In this document: positions 1 through 5,097 of the stretch, piece by piece
Layout: each line of letters opens with the position of its first letter
Numbering within the stretch: the stretch's first letter is position 1
Source: Alphaproteobacteria bacterium
Lineage (GTDB): Bacteria; Pseudomonadota; Alphaproteobacteria; SHNJ01
Assembly (NCBI GenBank): GCA_947456345.1
Contig: CANGQU010000020.1
Span: forward strand, 1 to 8,603
Direction: 5' to 3'
DNA: 8,603 nt
Program-made: the position numbers and the translations under genes
The notes under the pieces: model-generated
The model's database searches: none
Told to the model about the DNA's origin: nothing
The model's input: the letters and a program-made list of their open reading frames with translations, nothing else

Positions 1-850
1 GATTCGAGGTTTTAACACTCAATCCCGCCAATTTATGATGCTCAGGGATAGCGCGATTCACATGATCGATGAAAATGATATACGGCTCGCCGGTTTCGAT
101 GCGCGCGGTCAAAATACGGATCCACAAATGGCGTGCCGAGATAATGCGCATTACCGCGCCGTCATGCGGGCTGACCAACGGCCATTCCGCGTCTTTTTCA
201 ACCGCGCGCATAAACGCATCGGTGATCAAAACACCATGGTGCAAGTTCAACGCCTTGCGGTTAGGATCGCCCCCGGTGGGGCGGCGGATTTCGATGAACT
301 CCTCGATTTCCGGGTGATCGACTTGTAAATAAGACGCGGCCGAGCCACGGCGCAAGCTGCCTTGGGAAATAGCCAGAGACAAAGAATCTTGCACGCGGAT
401 AAAGGGTACGATACCCGATGTCTTGCCGTTCGAGCCGACTTTTTCGCCGATCGAGCGCAAATTGCCCCAATAGCTGCCGATGCCGCCGCCGCGGGCAGCC
501 AGCCAAACGTTTTCATTCCACAGATCGACAATGCCGTTCAAGCTGTCATTGGCTTCGTTCAAGAAGCAGGAAATGGGTAACCCGCGCTGCGTGCCGCCAT
601 TCGATAAAATGGGGGTTGCAGGCATAAACCACAGGCGGCTGATATAGTCATACAAACGCTGCGCATGCTCTTGGTCGTCGCCATAATAGCTGGCCACACG
701 GGCGAACAAATCCTGATACGATTCGCCGGGCATCAAATACCGGTCGTCCAAAGTCGCTTTGCCAAAGGCGGTTAAAAGCGCATCACGGCTGCGGTCCACT
801 TCGACCTGAGAGCCGGATTTCATTTGTACGGCGCTTAATGCGTCTAACAT
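1..850 (-). CDS. nrdA: Class I ribonucleoside-diphosphate reductase, alpha (large) subunit, 5' part only
   Basis: This enzyme reduces ribonucleoside diphosphates to deoxyribonucleotides in the cytoplasm, using a radical supplied by the NrdB subunit. The first 283 codons are present and the rest lies beyond the left edge. Recognisable segments are RLWFMPATPILSNGG (res. 72-86), the redox-active Cys in GLPISCFLNEA (C95), LWNENVWLAARGGGIGSYWG (110-129), QGSLRRGSAA (163-172) and NLHHGVLITD (202-211). The fragment stops at KTSN; N283 should be the Asn of the active-site N-x-C-x-E motif, whose Cys and Glu are off the window. The ATG at 850 is preceded by a good Shine-Dalgarno (AGGGAG, 857-862), and the frame is closed upstream by a stop near 935. 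C95 lies about 130 residues earlier than the equivalent C225 of E. coli NrdA, so the N-terminal ATP-cone is absent. The family call is firm; the subclass is less so. Confidence 0.95.
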   Translation of the reverse strand, partial: MLDALSAVQMKSGSQVEVDRSRDALLTAFGKATLDDRYLMPGESYQDLFARVASYYGDDQEHAQRLYDYISRLWFMPATPILSNGGTQRGLPISCFLNEANDSLNGIVDLWNENVWLAARGGGIGSYWGNLRSIGEKVGSNGKTSGIVPFIRVQDSLSLAISQGSLRRGSAASYLQVDHPEIEEFIEIRRPTGGDPNRKALNLHHGVLITDAFMRAVEKDAEWPLVSPHDGAVMRIISARHLWIRILTARIETGEPYIIFIDHVNRAIPEHHKLAGLSVKTSN

Positions 851-958
851 GGTAAACTCCCTGTATATCGATAGCAAAAAATCATCAAAACTATGCCCGG
901 ATTGGGCGAAAACCGCCGAGAATCTTGCCTTTGACCCCTTAGGCTACCAGCCCAATAC

Positions 959-978
959 TTATCCACAGCTGTGGATAA
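959..978. promoter_or_regulatory. Two perfect DnaA boxes, head to head (20-bp palindrome)
   Basis: TTATCCACA (959-967), GC, TGTGGATAA (970-978). Each half is an exact match to the strong DnaA consensus TTATNCACA, and together they form a perfect 20-bp palindrome about 110 nt upstream of the nrdA start codon. DnaA is known to bind and regulate the nrdAB promoter in E. coli, which makes a regulatory role here plausible. An origin of replication is the alternative. Confidence 0.75.
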
Positions 979-983
979 TAGAA

Positions 984-992
984 TGGGGATAA
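984..992 (-). promoter_or_regulatory. Near-consensus DnaA box (TTATCCCCA)
   Basis: The plus strand reads TGGGGATAA, which is TTATCCCCA on the minus strand: one mismatch from the DnaA box TTATNCACA. It lies 6 bp from the palindromic pair of perfect boxes, and the same 9-mer recurs at 1181 and 1278 in the same orientation. Weak boxes of this kind often support cooperative DnaA binding next to strong ones. Confidence 0.4.
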
Positions 993-1040
993 CTACTATA
1001 GGTGGGGTGAACCGGACAATCCTCTACTAGATATGGTGAT
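993..1040 (-). promoter_or_regulatory. Candidate pair of NrdR boxes
   Basis: On the minus strand, CACCATATCTAGTAG (about 1024-1038) resembles the NrdR box consensus acaCwAtATaTwGtgt at most core positions. A second, poorer copy (CCCCACCTATAGTAG, about 993-1007) shares the CTACTA plus-strand start and lies exactly 31 bp away. NrdR is the repressor of ribonucleotide reductase operons and binds paired 16-bp boxes about three helical turns apart, so the spacing fits. The second box is degenerate, so this is a tentative call. Confidence 0.35.
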
Positions 1041-1180
1041 ACATCCCCATCCAATACGCAACCCAAATTTGGCCGAATTGTGTCAAAAAATTTTCGCGGT
1101 GTCATTTCTGCCTGCTGCCGTTTTAACAAACCGCAATTGATCGCAATCGGTAACGATGTATGCTTTGCCTGGGATTGAGT

Positions 1181-1189
1181 TGGGGATAA
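1181..1189 (-). promoter_or_regulatory. Near-consensus DnaA box (TTATCCCCA), second copy
   Basis: This is the same TGGGGATAA 9-mer and orientation as at 984-992. A weaker match, CGATCCACA (1192-1200, 7 of 9 to TTATCCACA), follows directly. Confidence 0.35.
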
Positions 1190-1277
1190 GCCGATCCACA
1201 CGCTCAATACCGGGGTAATCAGCATAGCGGACTGGGCAGTTTGTTCAAGTTTTGTTCTGTGGCTATGTGCAGATTTT

Positions 1278-1286
1278 TGGGGATAA
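1278..1286 (-). promoter_or_regulatory. Near-consensus DnaA box (TTATCCCCA), third copy
   Basis: This is the third TGGGGATAA in the same orientation, 10 nt past the peroxiredoxin stop codon. A weaker match, TGTGGCTAT (1258-1266, 7 of 9 to TGTGGATAA), lies nearby. Confidence 0.35.
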
Positions 1287-1295
1287 GCTTCCCAG

Positions 1296-1886
1296 TTATG
1301 CAGCTCGACGAACAAATTCCATTAATGATTCGGGCGTCGCCAACAAGGCGGGTTTGCCTGGCTGCCATTGCGGCGGGATAATTTCGCCGGTCTTTTCGTG
1401 GTGCTGTTGCGCATCAACAATCCGAATAATTTCATCCATATTGCGGCCCAGCGGAAAATCGTTGACCGATTGATGCCGCACCACGCCAATGCGATCAATG
1501 ATAAAGGTTGCGCGCAATGGTACGGATTCATTGATCAAAACCCCATACCCTTGGCAAATATTGCCGCTCATATCCGACACAATTGGAAATTGCACATTAC
1601 CTGGCCCGCCATTGGTTTGCGGCAACCGTTTGAACCACTGATGGCTCAGATGCGAATCAACGCCGATGGCAATGGCCTGCACCTTGCGTTTTTGCAATTC
1701 AGGAATGCGCGTGTTTAATTCCGCCAATTCCAACGGACAGATATACGAAAAATTCATCGTATAAAAAAACAGCACTGCCATGCGATCGGCGATAAAAGGA
1801 GCGAGCTCAAAATTATCACGCACCGTATTATCTGGCATAACCGCCATCGCGGTGAAATTCGGCGCAGAACGACCTACAAGTGTCAT
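1296..1886 (-). CDS. Peroxiredoxin of the AhpC/Prx1 (typical 2-Cys) family, lacking the resolving Cys
   Basis: The thioredoxin-fold peroxiredoxin family reduces H2O2 and organic peroxides through a peroxidatic Cys; this copy should be cytoplasmic. The full 196-residue length and the family landmarks are present: LVGRSAPNFTA at the N-terminus, FFYTMNFSYICPLEL with peroxidatic C50, VDSHLSHQWFK (77-87), the catalytic Arg in LRATFIIDRIG (R125), VRHQSVNDFPLGRN (137-149) and PPQWQPGK (171-178). Two active-site features are altered. The usual P-x-x-x-T-x-x-C is T43-M-N-F-S47-Y-I-C50, so the conserved Pro is gone. The C-terminal GEVCPAGW motif is GEIIPPQW, so the resolving Cys is I170. The only other Cys is C111. 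It may act as a 1-Cys enzyme, use C111 or a partner thiol, or have a reduced or non-peroxidase role. The ATG is supported by AGAGGAT (1891-1897). It is the last gene of a probable three-gene operon. Confidence 0.9.
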   Translation of the reverse strand: MTLVGRSAPNFTAMAVMPDNTVRDNFELAPFIADRMAVLFFYTMNFSYICPLELAELNTRIPELQKRKVQAIAIGVDSHLSHQWFKRLPQTNGGPGNVQFPIVSDMSGNICQGYGVLINESVPLRATFIIDRIGVVRHQSVNDFPLGRNMDEIIRIVDAQQHHEKTGEIIPPQWQPGKPALLATPESLMEFVRRAA

Positions 1887-1903
1887 GATTATCCTCTTTT
1901 GAT

Positions 1904-2425
1904 TTAATGGCTATTGCAATCGTGCGCGTGCCCCAAGGCATGGAGACGGGCATGGGCAATAAATTTTGTTTGCTCATCGGAAGTGGTAACACGAACTGTT
2001 ACACTCGATCCGGCCAATGCATGAAGTCCTGGTACGGATGTTTGGCCGTAAAACAATCCAATAGCAGCTGTATTGCTGCAAACAATCACGCGGGCAGTTT
2101 CTGGGGCAATAACCTCCATGGCCCCATTTTTGGCAACATCAATTGCCATGCCGTGTGCATCATCCTGCGGATTATTCGGATGACCGAATAAAATACGTTT
2201 TTTGTCATCCGTCATATCCCATGGATTGCCAATCAGTGCATAGGACTGCAGATGTAACTTTGCAGATAGTCCCACAACCGCCTTAACCGTTGAATTATCC
2301 CAGTCGAATTGATCAATAAAATCATTCTGTTTCTCTCGTGTGATTGCTATAACCCTTAGCCCGCCAAGCGAAACTTCTATCTGCTCGATGGTCAGTGGCA
2401 CTGGTTTTTGCTGTGTTGAATTCAT
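1904..2425 (-). CDS. Hypothetical protein with a His-rich C-terminal tail
   Basis: I do not recognise this 173-residue protein. It has no signal peptide and no long hydrophobic segment, so it is probably cytoplasmic. The middle is mixed alpha/beta in character, with short segments such as AVVGLSAKLHLQSYALIG (49-66) and TARVIVCSNTAAIGLFYG (110-127). The tail AHARLHALGHAHDCNSH (157-173) places H158, H162, H166, H168, C170 and H173 close together, which could bind a metal; that is inference from composition. C116 is the only other Cys. A strong Shine-Dalgarno (AAGGAGA, 2432-2438) supports the ATG at 2425. It lies 24 nt after the Cys-rich protein gene and 17 nt before the peroxiredoxin gene, so the three are probably co-transcribed. 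The reading frame is credible because of the SD, the spacing and the lack of any competing gene. Confidence 0.8.
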   Translation of the reverse strand: MNSTQQKPVPLTIEQIEVSLGGLRVIAITREKQNDFIDQFDWDNSTVKAVVGLSAKLHLQSYALIGNPWDMTDDKKRILFGHPNNPQDDAHGMAIDVAKNGAMEVIAPETARVIVCSNTAAIGLFYGQTSVPGLHALAGSSVTVRVTTSDEQTKFIAHARLHALGHAHDCNSH

Positions 2426-2449
2426 TACCCTTCTCCTTATTTTTTAATT

Positions 2450-4954
2450 TTAGGCGGCGTGTCGCCCCTTGGTGCTAGCATTTATAAAATCATAAACTCG
2501 CCCAGGAGACGAGTTATTTTTAAACTCGACAACCCCGGTACCAGTAGCAGCTGCATTCAACGACGGCTCCGCATTCTGTGTGGGTATATGCGCCCCACCG
2601 TTGCTTGATAAAGGCTTGCCTTTGCCCGGACAACAGCCTTTCTCCCCGTTACAGCCTTCGCACTTTGATGGCGCTTTTGGTTCTGTTGTTGCTACTGTTG
2701 TTGTCAAATCAAGTTTTGGCGGTCGGCGAGTAGTCGATACAACTTTCTCACCAATCACTTTTCCGCAACTGCAATTAGGCCCGCAAATATGTTCGCCCGG
2801 CTCCTTGGGCTTTAATGCCGCTTCGCCAATTTTTTCCGAAGGTTTGTACGAGGCTTTTTGATCCAGATCGACAAATTTTGCGTTTGACGAAACCTCTGAC
2901 GATTGAGCAACAACAGCATCTAAGTCCAGCTTAGGTGGGCGACGATCCGCAGCAACCAATTTTTCGCCAACAATTTTTCCACACATACAGCCAGGACCGC
3001 ATACATGTGCCCCCGGTTCTGTAGGCCTTGATGCAGCTTCGCCTATCTTCTCTGACGGTTTGTATTCAGTTTTTTTATCCTGCACTGCGACGGGCGCCGC
3101 CGGTGGTTGATCCGCTGGTCCTGAATCCACAGGCCTGGATGATGTTACGGGTTGCGGGGGTGCGTATGCCTCAGCAGCCGATTTATTGCTCTGCCCTGCC
3201 CTGGCAGCCTCAACCGATTTAGCAGTTATGCCATCAGCCGGAATAGCGCCCGAATTTCCTGCATCGACAGCACCCATAATCACGCTTCGCTGGGCTTGGG
3301 CGGGCGCTGCGGTGGGAACTGCCCCTGACTCGGTGTTATCATTACGACCCAAACCTGAAAAACCTGTGCCGCCACCACGCGCATCGCCAGTATTTGCACC
3401 AACATCGCCACCACGCACCGCGCTACCATTGGCGAGAATGGGGTTTCTGGCAGTGCTGGAATTGTCCACTTGGGCACCAGCACCGGCTAGCACAACACGG
3501 CGCGGTTCTGGCTCTTGCTGGCCACGCGTATCGCCACTGATGGCAACAACCGGCGGCTGATAAACAGCAGCGGCAACGGGACGATCATCATTCGCCGCAC
3601 GGCCAATCGTGGCAATCGGGTTTTGGTAAGACAAGAGTACAGAAGCCGTGGCAGGTGCTATAGACACCGCTTCAGCAGCACGCACCACCGGTAGCGGAAT
3701 CACATTCGCCCACGGATCATTAACCATAGCCCGCGCAGACATATTTTCACGCGGCACCGGCGTCAGGCCATTCGTGTCAGTTCGCGCAATAACATCCGGC
3801 ATACGTGCCGTACCATCAAGCGGGCGAAGTGCAGCAGCGACCGTATCCACGCGGCGGCCATTTGGATCCAATAACGGCGTCGCCAGTAAATCATTGCGCG
3901 CCACCATATTCAGATTCAGAATGATCGGGTTATCTGTACGCAGCACCACCCCCTCCCGAAGTGGGCTAATAAGCGCGGCATTGATTTGTAGCGATAAATT
4001 TTCGATGGCGCGCTGCATACTGGGCGAAAGCGGCGTTTGCTGCGCCGCCAACAAAATAGAATCCACCCGCTGCAACCCAGCCAGCATCTGGAGGGAGGCA
4101 GGCGATAAATTCGCGGGCGCGATGCCGGGGATTTCCCGTGCCATCAAAACCATCTGCGCCAAGGCTGGTTGGGTCAACGCCAATGCCGACTGCGCCGCCG
4201 GATTTAATTTGCCGCTACGCGCCAATTCGGCCCCTACGGCTTGAAATTGCTGCGATGCCTGCGCCAAATCGCGCAACCAGGGTGTCGCCACCGTAATAGC
4301 CATTTTTTGATACGCCACCGCATCGATCAAGGCCGGGTTCTGCCGTATAAAATCCCGCACCGTGATAATCGCACTACGATTATGCGGATCAGCCACCAGG
4401 GCGCGCATACCGGCCTGTACCTGGGCTGGCTCGCTGTGGCGCAGCACCTGATACATCTGGCTTTCCATTTGCGCGATGCGCTGGAAACTTTGGTTGACCG
4501 CAACCGGCATAGCCATGCCAGGAAAAAAAGTTTGCTGCTGTTGTTGTATCAACAACAGCATGTGAATGGTGCGCGCCACCCACTCCACCTGCTTGCGGCC
4601 ATCAAGGGTGTAAATCCCATCTGGAATAAGATCCAGCCAATCCTGCTCGAAACTACCTACCCCGCGCAACATCATCAGCCGCAGTAATTCCTGCAACGAA
4701 CCTTGGGGCAGTTTTTTGGCATTGGCCAGCAAATCGCCAACAGCGCGTAAATCCTCGTCTTTACCTGATTTCAGCAATTCGATAATCAACGCCGCATCGA
4801 CGGTGGTTACCGTTGGCTCACTACCATCCGCTTTAACCTTGCCAACCACACCTACATTTGTGCCACGCAGCGCGGCTATAGCACGCTCGCCGTGAAAGCT
4901 GCCATCGGCAAAATCACTAAGTATAAAACTATTTTTATTTCTAACCGCGGACAT
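2450..4954 (-). CDS. Large hypothetical protein with duplicated Cys/His motif units
   Basis: I do not recognise this 834-residue protein. It has no signal peptide or clear membrane span. Residues 1-350 look largely helical and Ala/Leu/Gln-rich, including QQQQQ at 137-141. Residues about 380-630 are a low-complexity Ala/Pro/Gly/Asn linker, probably disordered. The last quarter holds two copies of a 48-residue unit (631-678 and 703-750, 35 of 48 identical) that start YKPSEKIGEAA and end RRPPKLDL. Each has a H-x-C-G-P-x-C-x-C-G-K core: H650, C652, C656, C658 and H722, C724, C728, C730. A third cluster, KCEGCNGEKGCCPGKGK (764-780), adds C765, C768, C774 and C775. All ten Cys of the protein are in these clusters, which suggests metal or thiol chemistry; this is inference. 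The ATG at 4954 has only a weak SD, and the frame is closed upstream before another ATG. It heads the probable operon with the 173-residue and peroxiredoxin genes. Confidence 0.85.
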   Translation of the reverse strand: MSAVRNKNSFILSDFADGSFHGERAIAALRGTNVGVVGKVKADGSEPTVTTVDAALIIELLKSGKDEDLRAVGDLLANAKKLPQGSLQELLRLMMLRGVGSFEQDWLDLIPDGIYTLDGRKQVEWVARTIHMLLLIQQQQQTFFPGMAMPVAVNQSFQRIAQMESQMYQVLRHSEPAQVQAGMRALVADPHNRSAIITVRDFIRQNPALIDAVAYQKMAITVATPWLRDLAQASQQFQAVGAELARSGKLNPAAQSALALTQPALAQMVLMAREIPGIAPANLSPASLQMLAGLQRVDSILLAAQQTPLSPSMQRAIENLSLQINAALISPLREGVVLRTDNPIILNLNMVARNDLLATPLLDPNGRRVDTVAAALRPLDGTARMPDVIARTDTNGLTPVPRENMSARAMVNDPWANVIPLPVVRAAEAVSIAPATASVLLSYQNPIATIGRAANDDRPVAAAVYQPPVVAISGDTRGQQEPEPRRVVLAGAGAQVDNSSTARNPILANGSAVRGGDVGANTGDARGGGTGFSGLGRNDNTESGAVPTAAPAQAQRSVIMGAVDAGNSGAIPADGITAKSVEAARAGQSNKSAAEAYAPPQPVTSSRPVDSGPADQPPAAPVAVQDKKTEYKPSEKIGEAASRPTEPGAHVCGPGCMCGKIVGEKLVAADRRPPKLDLDAVVAQSSEVSSNAKFVDLDQKASYKPSEKIGEAALKPKEPGEHICGPNCSCGKVIGEKVVSTTRRPPKLDLTTTVATTEPKAPSKCEGCNGEKGCCPGKGKPLSSNGGAHIPTQNAEPSLNAAATGTGVVEFKNNSSPGRVYDFINASTKGRHAA
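2630..2662 (-). other. Third Cys cluster (C-x2-C-x5-C-C) coding segment
   Basis: This encodes residues 765-775 of the 834-residue protein, with C765, C768, C774 and C775 in a Lys/Gly-rich setting. It follows the two repeated units and differs from them in spacing. CxxC plus CC could be a separate metal site or a redox pair. Confidence 0.6.
2705..3064 (-). repeat. Tandem duplicated 48-residue Cys/His unit inside the 834-residue protein gene
   Basis: The units lie at 2921-3064 and 2705-2848, with a start-to-start period of 216 nt (72 codons). The first 11 residues (YKPSEKIGEAA) and last 8 (RRPPKLDL) are identical, as are all Cys and the His; changes fall between the ligand-like positions. The DNA has diverged more visibly than the protein. 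This points to an older duplication kept under selection rather than a recent copying event. Confidence 0.85.
4523..4560 (-). other. Intragenic hairpin followed by a T-tract
   Basis: TGCTGTTGTTG (4536-4546) and CAACAACAGCA (4550-4560) form a perfect 11-bp inverted repeat with a 3-nt loop. In the direction of transcription it is followed by 6 nt (GCAAAC) and then seven T residues (4529-4523). It resembles an intrinsic terminator or pause, but it lies inside the coding sequence (codons about 132-144, encoding the Ile/Gln run), the stem is only moderately GC-rich, and the T-tract is 6 nt away. The Leu/Gln codon run alone could explain it. Confidence 0.35.
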
Positions 4955-4975
4955 TACAATACCTGTGCCATTATA

Positions 4976-4992
4976 ATGTTATTTTATAACAT
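4976..4992. repeat. Inverted repeat ATGTTAT-TTT-ATAACAT (possible operator)
   Basis: Perfect 7-bp arms flank a 3-nt centre. The repeat lies between the TATAAC and TATAAT promoter-like elements of the Cys-rich protein operon, where a bound repressor or activator would act. The matching regulator is unknown. Confidence 0.4.
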
Positions 4993-4994
4993 TT

Positions 4995-5011
4995 TTGTTA
5001 TAAAGTAACAA
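4995..5011. repeat. Inverted repeat TTGTTA-TAAAG-TAACAA (possible operator)
   Basis: Perfect 6-bp arms flank a 5-nt centre, about 19 bp centre to centre from the neighbouring dyad, with which it shares a GTTA...TAAC core. It overlaps the candidate -10 at 4997-5002. AT-rich DNA produces such dyads by chance, so the call is tentative. Confidence 0.35.
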
Positions 5012-5097
5012 TATACTTTAAACAAGCTAAATCAAAGCACAGAACAACGAAAACTACGACCAAAGACGCCAGCAATTGCAATTAGAATAATTCTAAA

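Larger units (their letters stand above)
851..1295. promoter_or_regulatory. nrdA upstream regulatory region with DnaA and NrdR-like sites
   Basis: These 445 nt lie between the peroxiredoxin stop and the nrdA start, and I see no credible gene in them. A 118-codon minus-strand frame (959-1315) begins inside the peroxiredoxin gene, has no recognisable protein features and overlaps the binding-site cluster, so it is treated as chance. The region holds DnaA boxes, a pair of NrdR-like boxes and one GANTC site (GAATC, 920-924), the target of the CcrM methylase in many alphaproteobacteria. A minus-strand TTGACA (1081-1086) resembles a -35 element, but no good -10 follows at the right distance. TATCTA (about 1029-1034) inside the NrdR-like box is a possible -10. 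The transcription start is therefore unresolved. No intrinsic terminator was found behind the peroxiredoxin gene, so some readthrough into nrdA is possible. Confidence 0.6.
4955..5097 (-). promoter_or_regulatory. AT-rich promoter region of the Cys-rich protein operon
   Basis: This 143-nt spacer separates rodA from the 834-residue protein gene. Reading on the minus strand, TTGTTT (5020-5025) and TATAAC (4997-5002) are separated by 17 nt and form a reasonable sigma-70 promoter. A perfect TATAAT (4970-4975) lies closer to the gene, but it has no good -35 and would give a leader of only about 9 nt. Two inverted repeats overlap these elements. Just after the rodA stop, TTAGAAT-A-ATTCTAA (5082-5096) is a weak AT-rich hairpin without a T-tract. 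The spacer suggests the operon is transcribed separately from the mre genes. Confidence 0.5.

Noticed and set aside
1276..1295. GGGGATAAGCTTCCC hairpin after the peroxiredoxin stop as a terminator
   Set aside because: The stem is short and imperfect, and the run of T lies on the wrong side for minus-strand transcription.
959..1315. 118-codon minus-strand frame upstream of nrdA
   Set aside because: It starts inside the peroxiredoxin gene, has no supporting ribosome-binding site or recognisable domain, and covers the DnaA-box cluster.
2705..3064. CRISPR-like or mobile repeat
   Set aside because: Only two diverged copies exist, in frame within one gene and with conservation at the protein level, so this is an intragenic domain duplication.
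3648..4244. 198-codon plus-strand frame
   Set aside because: It lies fully antisense to the 834-residue protein gene, with Ser/Arg/Ala-rich composition typical of a shadow frame.
5012..5032. CtrA-like site (TTAA-N7-TTAA) near the Cys-rich operon promoter
   Set aside because: TTAA-ACAAGCT-AAAT matches the second half poorly, so it is within chance in AT-rich DNA.
5082..5096. Palindrome TTAGAAT-A-ATTCTAA just after rodA as a terminator
   Set aside because: The stem is AT-only apart from one G-C pair and no T-tract follows on the minus strand, so it is unlikely to terminate transcription.
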